A stretch of DNA of 64,000 bases from Thiohalocapsa sp. ML1 (GTDB lineage: Bacteria; Pseudomonadota; Gammaproteobacteria; Chromatiales; Chromatiaceae): positions 1-64,000 of the forward strand of contig NZ_JABX01000016.1 in assembly GCF_001469165.1 (NCBI RefSeq), written 5' to 3'. The position numbers were made by a program, and so were the translations under genes. A model generated the notes under the pieces. The model was given only the letters and a program-made list of their open reading frames with translations, was not told the origin of the DNA and did no database searches. Positions 8,976-19,897 of this stretch are shown here, in pieces (the stretch's first letter is position 1; each line of letters begins with the position of its first letter).

Positions 8976-9590
8976 TCAGAGATTGAGGCTGTCGACGATG
9001 TGCACGACGCCGTTGCCGGCGACGAGGTCGGCCCTGACGATGTCGGCGTTGCCGAAGCTGATGGCGGGGCCGCCGCCGGCATCGATGCGGAGGGTTTCGC
9101 CGCCCAGCGTTTGCACCTGGTCGCGCTGGAGTAGGTCCGTCGCGGAGAGCCTGCCGCGGACGATGTGGTTGCTGAGCAGCGCGGTGAGCCGCTCGCGGTC
9201 TTGGAGCAGGGCGTCGCGCTGATCCGCGGGGAGCGCCTCGAAGGCCTCGTCGGTGGGCGCGAACAGCGTGAGCGGCCCCGGCCCGTTTAACACCTGCTCG
9301 AAGCCCGCCTGCTGCAGCGCTTCATTGAAGCGCTGAAATAGTCCGCTGTCGCGGGTCACGTCCACCACGGTGGTGTCGGCGGCGGCGCCGGTGACCTGAG
9401 GCAGGCCGTAAGCGCTGTCCGGAAAACGCTGCGCCGGCTCGTTGTTGCGCTCGCCGGCCTCGGCGCGCTCCTCCATCTCTTCCGTCGCGAACCGGGGTCC
9501 GAGGGTGAGCAGGGCCAGCGGGAAGAGGGCAATGATGAGCACCGCCGCGAGGCCCATGCGGTTGCGCTTTTGCAGAGTCTCTTGCTTCAT
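8976..9590 (-). CDS. membrane-anchored fasciclin-domain protein
   Basis: A 204-residue protein with one N-terminal membrane anchor or uncleaved signal (about residues 13-31) and a single fasciclin (FAS1) domain (about 75-204). FAS1 hallmarks are LTLFAPTDEAFEALPADQR (H1 motif) and the closing NGVVHIVDSL (H2 motif). Such proteins usually mediate adhesion at the cell surface or in the periplasm. The start is set by an AGGAG box 9-10 nt upstream of the ATG. FtsH lies about 296 bp upstream on the same strand. The gap between them shows no gene. Confidence 0.88.
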   Translation of the reverse strand: MKQETLQKRNRMGLAAVLIIALFPLALLTLGPRFATEEMEERAEAGERNNEPAQRFPDSAYGLPQVTGAAADTTVVDVTRDSGLFQRFNEALQQAGFEQVLNGPGPLTLFAPTDEAFEALPADQRDALLQDRERLTALLSNHIVRGRLSATDLLQRDQVQTLGGETLRIDAGGGPAISFGNADIVRADLVAGNGVVHIVDSLNL

Positions 9591-9886
9591 TGGGGTATTC
9601 TCCTGCCGCCGGTGGCGGCGCTGGATGTCGGAAGTCCGGCATGCCCGAGGCGGGGCGCTGCGACCGATGGGTCGGCGCCCGCTGGGCTGCCGGGGAGGTT
9701 TCCGACAATGCAGCAACCGCCATGCCGAAGCCGACCGCCGTGCGTGTCGCGCAGCAGTCCTGCGGCCGCAGCGGGCGCCGGGGCCGGTTGGACTCCCCGA
9801 CGCATGGGCCCGGCATCGGGCCATCTGCCCCGGGCGGTGGTGGCAATACCCAGCCCGGTCGCGCTCCGGCTGCGGCGCGCTCGGCG

Positions 9887-11869
<1,983 letters not shown>

Positions 11870-11883
11870 GACTGGTCTCCTGG

Positions 11884-12085
11884 ATTGCTTGACGGCGCCG
11901 AATGTATGCAGATGAGCCAAGTTTCGACGGGGCGTCGGACTGGCCAGGCGCGTCGAAATCGAAATCGAAATCGGGATCGGGGTCGGGGTCGGGATCGCCA
12001 TCGGGATCGGGATCGTGAATGTTCGATTACGGCCCGAACTCACGCCCGATTACGACAACGACAACGACAACGACAACGACTCGAC
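11884..12085. repeat. TTGCAGATG-type box and simple-sequence tracts
   Basis: Begins with GATTGCTTGACGGCGCCGAA and GCAGATGAGCCAAGTTTC, then CGACGGGGCGTCGGACTGGC, all of which recur at 13266-13500. Hexamer runs follow: TCGAAA three times, TCGGGA/TCGGGG in alternation, and finally CGACAA four times (about 12052-12080). No gene is supported between FtsH and the EF-hand ORF. Confidence 0.75.
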
Positions 12086-12316
12086 AACGAGGGACCCCGG
12101 CCTCGGGATCCCCGCAACGAAGGACCAGCCCTCGCCGCCGCCGAGCTGCGACGGCGTGTTCAGCTCCCCCTGAAACTCCGACGGGCCGAGCTCGCCGTCG
12201 GCGTCCGCGTCCAGCTCGTCGAAGTAGCCCGCGAGGCGCGGCAGCGCCGCGGCCTCCTGCTTCGAGAGCGCGCCGTTGCCGTCGATATCGAGCGCTGCGA
12301 AACAGCAAGCCGCCAT
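12050..12316 (-). CDS. EF-hand calcium-binding ORF ending in a simple repeat
   Basis: Two EF-hand loops are clear: DIDGNGALSKQE and DADADGELGPSE, spaced as in a pair, so the product probably binds calcium. I placed the start at an internal ATG (MAACCF). The frame stays open upstream to 12757, but that stretch is Pro/Arg-rich and does not look like a signal peptide, so the real N-terminus may be lost or frameshifted. The C-terminal residues (VVESLSLSLSLS) are encoded by the CGACAA hexamer tract, so the repeat has replaced or extended the native end. Probably a decaying gene. Confidence 0.5.
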   Translation of the reverse strand: MAACCFAALDIDGNGALSKQEAAALPRLAGYFDELDADADGELGPSEFQGELNTPSQLGGGEGWSFVAGIPRPGSLVVESLSLSLSLS

Positions 12317-12726
12317 TCCGGCCGACTCCACACGGCGGCTCGACGAGCCAACAGCAAGGCATGCGCCAGATCGGCTACGCGGCCGCGGATGCGCGTGCTG
12401 CGGCGCGTGCTCGGGCACGCGAGCGGGGCCGGACGCTGCCGGGCCGAGCGGGGTGCTGCCTCTGTGCTGCGGGCGTTGCCGCGGGGCATTTGCGCCGGAA
12501 TCGGCCGAGAACCCCCGGCGGCGCAGCGCGAGCCCGTTCGGGAGTCGAGCGCGGCGTCGCGCGGGGTCGGAGCCGGTTGGCCGGCATCGACCCTGCCGAC
12601 TCTGGCATCGACCCTGCTGAGCTATGCCGGCGCGGGGCCGGCGCGGGGCCGGCGCGGGCGCAGGTGTCCGCGGCGATGCACCCACCGCCGACTCAACCAC
12701 CGCCGACTCAACCGGAGGCAAAAGCG
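12317..12726. other. gap upstream of the EF-hand ORF
   Basis: GC-rich sequence open in several frames but without a recognisable domain. Near 12635-12660 the unit GCGCGGGGCCG is repeated, and ACCGCCGACTCA is repeated at 12682-12713. It may contain the eroded N-terminus of the EF-hand gene. Confidence 0.4.
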
Positions 12727-13266
12727 ATGGCAGAACCACTCGCGACGGCAGAACCACTCGCCGGGCGCAACATCGGCGTCCTCGTGGAGGACCTGTTCGA
12801 AGACCTAGAGCTCTGGTACCCGGTGATCCGCCTGCGCGAGGCCGGCGCCCACGTGATGCTGCTCGGCACCGGTAAGCACAGCTATCGCGGCAAGCACGGC
12901 TTGGCGGCCGAGCCGGATGCGCCGGTGAGCACCGCCGCGCCCGGCGACTTCGACGCGCTGGTGATTCCCGGCGGCTATGCGCCGGACCGCATGCGCCGTG
13001 ATGTGGCCCTGCTCGCGCTGGTGCGGGGTATCGCGGAGCTCGGGCGGCCCGTGGCCTTCATCTGCCACGCGGGCTGGGTGCCGATCTCCGCCGGCATCGT
13101 CGCCGGCCGCCGGGTAACGTCGGTGCCGTCCATCCGCGACGACCTCGAGAACGCCGGCGCCCACTGGGAAGACAGCGAGGTGGTGCAGGACGGCCCGTTG
13201 ATCTCGAGCCGCCACCCGGGCGACCTGCCGGCCTTCTGCCGCACCCTGATCGCGGCGCTGGGCTAG
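12727..13266 (+). CDS. DJ-1/PfpI family protein
   Basis: A 179-residue DJ-1/PfpI domain protein. The ATG is preceded by CCGGAGG at about 10 nt. The domain starts NIGVLVEDLFEDLELWYPV (the Glu of the catalytic pair is in the EDLFED segment). It includes DALVIPGGYAPDRMR and the nucleophile elbow AFICHAGW, with Cys at about 113 followed by His, and ends SRHPGDLPAF. These features fit the PfpI/YhbO branch, with glyoxalase/deglycase-type or stress-protective activity. It ends close to the hairpin repeat at 13330, which could serve as terminator. Confidence 0.9.
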   Translation: MAEPLATAEPLAGRNIGVLVEDLFEDLELWYPVIRLREAGAHVMLLGTGKHSYRGKHGLAAEPDAPVSTAAPGDFDALVIPGGYAPDRMRRDVALLALVRGIAELGRPVAFICHAGWVPISAGIVAGRRVTSVPSIRDDLENAGAHWEDSEVVQDGPLISSRHPGDLPAFCRTLIAALG

Positions 13267-13619
13267 ATTGCTTGACGACGCCGAATGCTTGCAGATGAGT
13301 CAAGTTTCACGACGACAAGGCGCTTGCAGGCAAAAGGGCCGAGGGCCGAGGGCCAAGGAGGGCTCCCTTGGCCCTCGGCCCTCGGCCCTTTTGCAGGGGG
13401 CATCGCGCTCTGTGGTTGTGTTGACCTGGAGGTCAACACTCCAGTCAACAACCGTCAGCGCCCATTCGATTGCAGATGGGTCAAGCTTCGACGGGGCGTC
13501 GGACTGGCCAGGTGCGTTGGGATCGGGATCGGGATCGGCTGCCGCTCCGTTCGATTTCGATTTCGATACCGATGCCGATAGCGACGAGCACGATTCGTCG
13601 GTCTCCTAGCCCCTAGCCC
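13266..13619. repeat. compound repeat: TTGCAGATG box, 29-bp-arm palindrome, simple tracts
   Basis: Holds GATTGCTTGACGACGCCGAA and TTGCAGATGAGTCAAG. A perfect palindrome follows, with 29-bp arms (13330-13358 and 13366-13394, core GGGCCGAGGGCC) around a 7-bp loop and flanked by runs of A and T. There is also an 18-bp palindrome GTTGACCTGGAGGTCAAC near 13420, a second TTGCAGATGGGTCAAG box near 13470 followed by CGACGGGGCGTCGGACTGGC, GGGATC hexamers, a TCGATT run, and a TAGCCCC heptamer repeated about four times (13608-13635). Both flanking genes converge here, so the hairpin can act as a bidirectional terminator. Confidence 0.8.
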
Positions 13620-16600
13620 CTAGCCCCTAGCCCCTTCTCTCTCCGCCTCCAGCGCTCGCGCCAGCGCCGCGCGCGGGCGGCTCTTGCGCGCGAGCAGCAG
13701 GTAGAGCACTGGCACCAGGAACAGCGTCAACAGGGTCGCGGCGATGACGCCGCCGATGATGGTGAGCCCGATGATCTCGCGCGTCTCGGCGCCGGGGCCG
13801 ACGGCGAGCGCCAGCGGCAGCGCGCCGAACAGGGTCGCGATGGAGGTCATCAGGATCGGCCGAAAGCGCACCCGCGCCGCCTGCTCCACGGCGCGGCGGA
13901 AGTCCTCGCCGCGGTCGCGCAACTGGTTGATGAGCTCCACCAGCAGGATCGCGTTCTTGGCCATGATGCCGATGGCGAGGATGAAGCCGATCTGGCTGTA
14001 GATGTTGATGCTGCCGCCGCCGAGCGCGAGCGCGGCGAGTGCCCCGAACAGCGCGAGCGGCACGCCGGCCAAGAGCACCAGCGGCTGCACGAAGCTCTCG
14101 AACTGTGCCGCCAGCACCAGAAACACGATCACCAGCGCGAGCACGAAGGCGACTTGGAAGGCACTCCCCTGGCGCTGGTAGTCATCGCTCGCGGCGAGCC
14201 AGCGCAACTGCATCTCCGGCGCGAGCAGCGGGCGCACCCGCGCCTGGAGTCGGTCCACCACGTCGCCGAGTGCGTAGCCGCTCGCGAGCGAGCCCTGGAG
14301 GGTAAGGGCCGGGAGCCGGTCCACGCGCTTGCGCTCGGCGGCACGGCCGACCAGCTCGGTCTCGATGAGTCCGGACAGGGCCACGAGCCGGCCGCTGCCG
14401 GTGCGCAACTGCACCCGATCCAAATCCTCCGGCGCGTCGCGGTCCGGCGCGCGGGCGCGGACCATGACCTCGTAGGTCTCGGCATCGACGGAGAAGTCCG
14501 TGATGTCCTCGCCGCCCATCAGGATTTGCAGCGTCCGGCCGATGTCGGCCAGCGGGATGCCGAGCGCCGCGGCCCGGTCGCGGCGCACGCGGATTTGAAG
14601 CTGCGGGTTGGTGGGCTGGTAGTCGAGCCGCGCCTGGGCGATGCCGGGCAGCGCGCGCGCCTCGGCCAGCGCCTGCTCGGCCACCGCCTGCACCGCTTCC
14701 AGCCGCGGGCCGGTAATGGCGAGCTGCACCGGCTGCTCGAAGCCGCCGCCGATGCTCGGCGGATTCACGGCAAAGGCCTGCGCGCCGGTGACGCCGGCCA
14801 GCAGCGGCAGCACCCGGCGCGTCACGTCGAACTGGCTCGCGTCGCGCTCCCCCCAGGGCTTGAGCTTCAGGATCACGATGGCGGAGTTGACCGGTCCCTG
14901 GCCGCGACTCCGCGGCGCGATGAGCGCGATGACGTGCTCGGCCGGCCCGTCCGGCCCCGTCAGCGGCAGCAGCCGCGCCTCGATGTCCGCGAGCACGTCT
15001 TGCATGTAGCCGATGGTCGCGCCCTCCGGCGCGGCGACGGGGATGAACACCGCGCCGCGGTCCTCGCGCGGCGAGAGCTCCCGCGGCAGCGTGCGATACA
15101 GCCAAACCGTGCCCGCCACCAGCGCCAGCGCCAGCAGCAGCACCAGCCAGCGCAGCCTGAGCACGGCGCCGAGCAGCCGCGCGTAGCCGGCCGCCACGGC
15201 CTCGAACAGGCCGCTGACGCGCGTCTGGAAACGGTTCGCGCGGATGCGCTCGGCGTCGATGAGCTTCGCGGCCACGGTTACGCCGATGGTGAGCGCCGCG
15301 AGGCTGGAGATGGCCAGCGCCCCGCCCATGGCCGCGGCGAATTCGCCGAACAGTCGCCCCGTGTCCCCCGGCAGGAAGCCGAGCGGCGTGATGACCGCGA
15401 GCAGCACCGTGGTGGTGGCAATCACGGCGAAGGCCACCTCGCCGGCGCCCAGGTCCGCCGCCAGGAGCCGCGGCTTGCCCTGCTCGGAATAGCGGAACAC
15501 GTTCTCGCCGACGACGATGGCGTCGTCCACCAGCATGCCGATGGCCAGGATCAGCGCCAGCAGCGTCAGCACGTTCACCGAGTAGCCGAGCACGTAGAGC
15601 AGCATGAAGGCGCCGATGACCGAGGCCGGGATGGTCGCCGTCGGCACCAGGGTCGCGCGCCACGAGCCGAGCGACAGGAACACCACGGCGATGACGAGCC
15701 CGATGGTCAAGAACAGCGTCAGCACGATCTGCCGAATGGACGCCTCGACGAAGGTCGCCGCGTCGTAGGGCACGCTGACCTGCACCGCGTCCGGGATGCG
15801 CGGGGCCAGCTCATCAAGCCGCGCCCGCACCGCGTGGGAGATGGCGACGAGGTTGGAGCCGGACTGGCGCACCACGCCGAGTCCGACGGCGTCCTCGCCG
15901 TCGAGCCGCACGCCGGTGCGATAGGACTCGGGGCCGTACTCGACATCCGCGACGTCGCCCAAGCGCACCTCCACGCCGTCTACGTCCTTCAGGATCAGAT
16001 CCCGGTAGCCGGCGGGCGCCTTCAGCTCCGTCATGGTCCGCAGCGTCAGCTCGCGCGTCTCGCCCACCAGCCGGCCGGCCGGCAGCTCCAGGTTGCGCGC
16101 GCGCAGCGCCTGCTCCACGTCCAGCACCGTCAGGTCGTGCGCCGCGAGGCGGTCCAGGTCCAGGTGAATGCGCATGGCGTAGCGCTCCTCGCCGCCGAAC
16201 AGCACCTGCGCGACGCCGGGCACGGTCGAGAGCGGGTCCACCAGCACGCGCTCGCCCAAGTCCGAGAGGTCGAGCCGGCTCAGGCGCTCGCTGGTGAGCA
16301 CGACCCACATGACCACTTGGCCCTGCAGCGACTGCTGCGCGATCTCCGGGTCCTCCGCCGCGTCCGGCAGCTCGTTCCTGATGCGCGAGACGCGGTCGCG
16401 CACATCGGCGGCGGCGAGGTCCAGGTCGCGGCTCAGCAGGAACTCCACCTCCACCTGCGCGCGCCCGTCGGTGGAGGTCGCGCGGATCTGGCGCACGCCG
16501 TCGATGCCGCTCACCGCCTCCTCGATGGGCTCGGTGACTTCGCGCTCCACCACGCCGGCGGCGGCGCCGGGGTAGATAACGCTGACCGTGATGGTGGGAT

Positions 16601-16724
16601 CATCGATATCCGGGTACTCGCGCACCGGCAGGCCCAGCAGTGCCGCGCCGCCGATGACGATGATCAAGAGCGACAGCACCGTGGCCGCCACGGGCCGGGT
16701 GACGGCGAGGCGGGTCAGCATCAT
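13620..16724 (-). CDS. RND efflux transporter, AcrB/HAE1 family
   Basis: Inner-membrane proton-driven pump of 1034 aa, full length for the AcrB/MexB class. The N-terminus (RLAVTRPVAATVLSLLIIV, then GLPVREYPDIDDPTITVSV) and the loop SIYPGAAA-like VIYPGAAAGVVEREVTEPIE are typical. TM4 carries the proton-relay acids (AIGMLVDDAIVVGENV), and the second half repeats the fold (AIGIMAKNAILLVEL). Its ATG overlaps the stop of the adaptor gene by 4 nt. No outer-membrane TolC-like gene is adjacent, so it presumably uses one encoded elsewhere. Confidence 0.94.
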   Translation of the reverse strand: MMLTRLAVTRPVAATVLSLLIIVIGGAALLGLPVREYPDIDDPTITVSVIYPGAAAGVVEREVTEPIEEAVSGIDGVRQIRATSTDGRAQVEVEFLLSRDLDLAAADVRDRVSRIRNELPDAAEDPEIAQQSLQGQVVMWVVLTSERLSRLDLSDLGERVLVDPLSTVPGVAQVLFGGEERYAMRIHLDLDRLAAHDLTVLDVEQALRARNLELPAGRLVGETRELTLRTMTELKAPAGYRDLILKDVDGVEVRLGDVADVEYGPESYRTGVRLDGEDAVGLGVVRQSGSNLVAISHAVRARLDELAPRIPDAVQVSVPYDAATFVEASIRQIVLTLFLTIGLVIAVVFLSLGSWRATLVPTATIPASVIGAFMLLYVLGYSVNVLTLLALILAIGMLVDDAIVVGENVFRYSEQGKPRLLAADLGAGEVAFAVIATTTVLLAVITPLGFLPGDTGRLFGEFAAAMGGALAISSLAALTIGVTVAAKLIDAERIRANRFQTRVSGLFEAVAAGYARLLGAVLRLRWLVLLLALALVAGTVWLYRTLPRELSPREDRGAVFIPVAAPEGATIGYMQDVLADIEARLLPLTGPDGPAEHVIALIAPRSRGQGPVNSAIVILKLKPWGERDASQFDVTRRVLPLLAGVTGAQAFAVNPPSIGGGFEQPVQLAITGPRLEAVQAVAEQALAEARALPGIAQARLDYQPTNPQLQIRVRRDRAAALGIPLADIGRTLQILMGGEDITDFSVDAETYEVMVRARAPDRDAPEDLDRVQLRTGSGRLVALSGLIETELVGRAAERKRVDRLPALTLQGSLASGYALGDVVDRLQARVRPLLAPEMQLRWLAASDDYQRQGSAFQVAFVLALVIVFLVLAAQFESFVQPLVLLAGVPLALFGALAALALGGGSINIYSQIGFILAIGIMAKNAILLVELINQLRDRGEDFRRAVEQAARVRFRPILMTSIATLFGALPLALAVGPGAETREIIGLTIIGGVIAATLLTLFLVPVLYLLLARKSRPRAALARALEAEREGARG

Positions 16725-17893
16725 GGCTCGCGCGCTCCGGGCTGCTGCGCCCCTGCGGACTCGGGCGAGCCTGCGGCAGCGTCCGGCGGCCCGGTGCGCA
16801 CCGTCGCGCCGTCGCGCAGCGCCGCGAGCCCGCCGACGACCACCTGCTCGTCGGCGTCGACGCCGCGCTCGATGGCCACCCAGCCGGCGCGGCGCAGCCC
16901 CGTCGCCACCTGCCGACGCGTCACCGTCGGCGGCGCGCCGTCGTCGCCCGGCACCAGCACGAACAGGTGCTCGGTCGGCCCGCGGGCGATGACGGCCGCC
17001 TCCGGCACGGTGACGAGCTCGCGCTCGCCGGTGACGACGGCGGCGCGCATGAACATGCCGGGGCGCAGCAGCCGGTCCGGGTTCGGCAGCGTCGCCTTCA
17101 ACGGCAAGGTGCGCGTGGCGGTGTCCAAGGCGGTGCCGATGAAGCTGACCTCGCCGGTGAAGGTCCGCTCCGGGTAGGCCGGCGTCGTGGCCGTCACGCG
17201 CTGGCCGGCGGCAATGCGCCCGAGCGCCGTCTCCGGCACGTCGAGCAACAGGTCCAACGGGTCCACGCGGCGCAGATCCGCCACCGGCGTGCCGGGATCG
17301 AGCAGCGCGCCGACGCTGACATGCCGGCGGCCGATGACCCCGGCGAAGGGGGCCTCGATCTCGCGGTCGCCGAGGTCCTCTTCGGCCACCGTGAGCGCCG
17401 CCGCGGCGGACTCGGCGGCGGCCTCGGCGCGCTCCAGCTCCGCCGGCGAGACGAACTGCTCGCCGCGCAGCTCGCGCATGCGCGCCAGGTCTTGGCGCTT
17501 CTCGGCGAGCTGCGCGCGCGCCTCCTCGACGCGGGCCGCGGCGCGCTCGCGCTCCAGCCGCAGCAGGGGCTCGCCGGCAGCCACCGCGGTGCCCTCCTCG
17601 AACAGCACGGCGGCGACGCGCCCCGGGCTATCGGCGGTGATGATGACCGCCTCCGGGGCTTCGAGCGTGCCGGTGGCGCTAATGCGGGCCTCGACGCGGC
17701 GCAGCTCGGCCGGTGCCGTCTCCACCAGCGGCGGCGGGCGGGTCGACTCGTTGCCGTCGCCCGGCGCGTCGAGCAGCGCGCTCAGCTCGTCCCGAAACAG
17801 CCAGCCCGCGGCGCCGAGCGCGGCTAGGGCGAGCAAGACGAGCAGGCCGATGACGGCCCGGCGCAGGCCTGCATGCCGGGTTGGCTCAGGCAT
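16721..17893 (-). CDS. RND efflux periplasmic adaptor subunit
   Basis: Membrane-fusion protein of 390 aa. It has an N-terminal membrane anchor (about residues 10-32), a barrel-sandwich (lipoyl) half ending ADSPGRVAAVLFEEGTAVAAG, and an alpha-helical hairpin rich in Ala/Glu/Arg (about 110-160). The second lipoyl half follows (EIEAPFAGVIGRRHVSVGAL), then the beta-barrel and membrane-proximal domains. Coupled to the pump gene by a 4-nt overlap. It links the pump to an outer-membrane channel. Confidence 0.92.
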   Translation of the reverse strand: MPEPTRHAGLRRAVIGLLVLLALAALGAAGWLFRDELSALLDAPGDGNESTRPPPLVETAPAELRRVEARISATGTLEAPEAVIITADSPGRVAAVLFEEGTAVAAGEPLLRLERERAAARVEEARAQLAEKRQDLARMRELRGEQFVSPAELERAEAAAESAAAALTVAEEDLGDREIEAPFAGVIGRRHVSVGALLDPGTPVADLRRVDPLDLLLDVPETALGRIAAGQRVTATTPAYPERTFTGEVSFIGTALDTATRTLPLKATLPNPDRLLRPGMFMRAAVVTGERELVTVPEAAVIARGPTEHLFVLVPGDDGAPPTVTRRQVATGLRRAGWVAIERGVDADEQVVVGGLAALRDGATVRTGPPDAAAGSPESAGAQQPGAREP

Positions 17894-17935
17894 CGCCGGA
17901 TCGGTCCTGTAGCACGCGGGGCGTCAAGTGCCGGC

Positions 17936-18664
17936 CTAGCGGCGGCGCGCCGCGCCGTCGTGTCCGGCGGCCGCGGTGCTCGCGTCGGCAGCGGGCACGG
18001 CCGGGCCGCGGCCGCGGCTGGGTCGGCGCCCTCGGCCGAGCGCGCCGCCGGTCAGCACCGCGCGCAGCGCGTCATCCGAGCGCACATCGAGCGACTGCAC
18101 CAGGGCGCTGTCCAGATACAGCGTGTAGCCGCCCACTTGGTAGCTCATGGGCAGGTACACCGCGACGCGCCCGTCCGCGTCGGTTGCGTCGCCGACGCCC
18201 GCGCGGGGCAGGGCGGCCGGCTCCTGCATCATGAAGCCCACCAGCTCGATCTTGCCGCCACCGTCGCCCAAGGGCAGCGCGACGGTCACCGGGCGACCGA
18301 ACTGCTTGTCCGCACCCTGCTCCAGAAAACGCGCCACGTCTTTCAGCCCCTGAAACAGGCTCTTGACCAGCGGGATGCGGTCGAGCACCCGCTCCAGCAG
18401 GTTCAGCACCCAGCGCACCAGAAAGATGTTGGCGAGCAGACCCGCGGCGAGCGTCAGCAGCACGCCGACGGCGAGCCCCATCCCCGGCACGTACCAGCCT
18501 TGCGGCAGCAGCCCGGCGAGGGCGCCGCCCACCAGCGCCTCCACCGAGTGGCCGAGCCACACGAGCAGCGCGATGGTCAGGGTGAGCGGCGCGAGCAGCG
18601 CGATGCCCTGCAGAAACAGGTTGCGCAGGCGCGTCAGGGCGGCCATGACGGATCGCTTCGACAT
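17936..18664 (-). CDS. DUF502 family membrane protein
   Basis: A 242-residue inner-membrane protein with two helices (about 14-35 and 58-83), followed by the DUF502 signature around RIPLVKSLFQGLKDVARFL and GGYTLYLDSALV. The last 30 residues are low complexity. The start is not certain: the first ATG lacks a good ribosome-binding site, and an ATG 6 codons downstream is possible. Function unknown in the family. It is 42 bp upstream of the adaptor gene on the same strand and may be in the same transcript. Confidence 0.82.
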   Translation of the reverse strand: MSKRSVMAALTRLRNLFLQGIALLAPLTLTIALLVWLGHSVEALVGGALAGLLPQGWYVPGMGLAVGVLLTLAAGLLANIFLVRWVLNLLERVLDRIPLVKSLFQGLKDVARFLEQGADKQFGRPVTVALPLGDGGGKIELVGFMMQEPAALPRAGVGDATDADGRVAVYLPMSYQVGGYTLYLDSALVQSLDVRSDDALRAVLTGGALGRGRRPSRGRGPAVPAADASTAAAGHDGAARRR

Positions 18665-19174
18665 GTCGGCGTTGCTCCCGGTGCTTGGACGATGGTTTGG
18701 ATCGACCTCTGGTCGCTATGCCCCGGCGTCGCTATGCCCGGCGGCGATTGCTTGACGGCGCCAAATGCTTGCAGATGAGCCGAGTTGCGTGGCGACGAGG
18801 CGCTCAAGGGCAGAAGGGCCTAGGGCTGAGGGCCAAGGGAGCCCGCCGCGGCGCTTCAGTTCACTTGCGGCAACGAGCGGGCTGCGCAAGACGACGCGCC
18901 GTGCCCTGGTCGGTCTGCGGCTCTGCCTCGGTAGACCTGGAAGCAAAGCGGGTGCCAGCCGGGGGGCGCGGGCAGGCTGCCGGCGCCGACGGGCGGGTCG
19001 CTATGCCCCGGCGGCGGTGGAAGTGCCGTAGCCAGACGGTGCTCGGCGTCTGCGCCCGGCGGTCGGCACTGCGATGCCGGTTGGAGCGTTACCGCTGGTC
19101 CGGCCGTTGCATTGGGCTATGGAAAGCCCGGGCCGCGCCCTATGGCGCCCGCGCCCGTGCAGCGGAGCTTGACC
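18665..19174. repeat. intergenic repeats before the DsrC-like gene
   Basis: At 18747-18845 there is another TTGCAGATGAGCCGAG box, preceded by GATTGCTTGACGGCGCCAAA and followed by a GGGCCTAGGGCTGAGGGCC half-hairpin that lacks its right arm. Around 18860-18945 the stretch GCGCCGTGCCCTGGTCGGTC and GGCTCTGCCTCG resembles, in reverse, sequence near 4010-4060 and the window end. No gene seen. Confidence 0.6.
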
Positions 19175-19549
19175 ATGAACGATGCAACCCTCGGCCCGCG
19201 CAGCTTGCCCGTGGATGCCCACGGCTTCCTGCGCGACCCCATGCGCTGGAACGCGCAGATGGCAGCGGACGTCGCGCACCAGCTCGGCATCGGCGAGCTT
19301 GCCGTCGACCACTGGCGCGTCATCGCGCACCTGCGCACTGGCTGGCTGACCGAGCACCGGCTGCCCGTACAGCGGCTGCTGTGCCGCGATCTTGCGCTCG
19401 ACGACGAGGCCTGTGTGACGTCGCTGTTCGGCGGGCTCGTCGAGGCCTGGAAGGTGTCAGGCCTGCCGGACCCCGGCGAGGAAGCGCGTGTGTACATGGA
19501 GGACATGGAGCGCGCCGACAGCATCACCGGCGAACCGCCCGACGCGTGA
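19175..19549 (+). CDS. DsrC/TusE-family protein without C-terminal cysteines
   Basis: A 124-residue protein of the DsrC/TusE/DsvC fold: DAHGFLRDPMRWNAQMAADV, then the helix-turn-helix-like LAVDHWRVIAHLRTGWLTEH. DsrC normally carries two conserved cysteines in its C-terminal arm and TusE one, used to carry sulfur. Here the arm ends in VYMEDMERADSITGEPPDA and has none, so persulfide transfer by this arm is not possible. Cys-less members of the family have been proposed to be regulatory. A GGAG box 7-9 nt upstream fixes the ATG. It sits alone, away from any dsr genes. Confidence 0.82.
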   Translation: MNDATLGPRSLPVDAHGFLRDPMRWNAQMAADVAHQLGIGELAVDHWRVIAHLRTGWLTEHRLPVQRLLCRDLALDDEACVTSLFGGLVEAWKVSGLPDPGEEARVYMEDMERADSITGEPPDA

Positions 19550-19897
19550 CGCGCGGCGGACTGAGCGGCGGATCGGGGGCGTCGCGTGGTGCGACCGAGC
19601 CTCCGCAGCCCCGAGCGCGACCGTGCCCGATGGTTCTGCGCCTGCGCCTGCGGCGGGCCGGCTGCCGCTTGAGCCACCGCCGAGGCGGTGCAGAAGAGCC
19701 GGGTTGGGGCAATTGCCCCGGTCGGCGTCCCGTGCCTGGCGGCCCGGGCGGTCGTGAAGGCGGCCTCAAGGCGGGTGTCGTCGGGCGCTCGCGGGGGCGG
19801 GGCACCGATGTTGCATCGGGTCGGGCGCCGCCGATCGGTGCGCCGCGGGGGCGGTGCGCCGATCTACGTCATGCACCCGCAACCAAGCTGTTCTTCA
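19550..19897. other. gap before the MscS gene
   Basis: No recognisable gene. Around 19795-19862 the segment GGGGGCGGGGCACCGAT and a related GGGGGCGGTGCGCCGAT form an imperfect tandem repeat. Confidence 0.45.

Noticed and set aside
14154..17177. A 1007-residue plus-strand open frame
   Set aside because: It is antisense to the RND pump and its adaptor, which have clear motifs along their full length.
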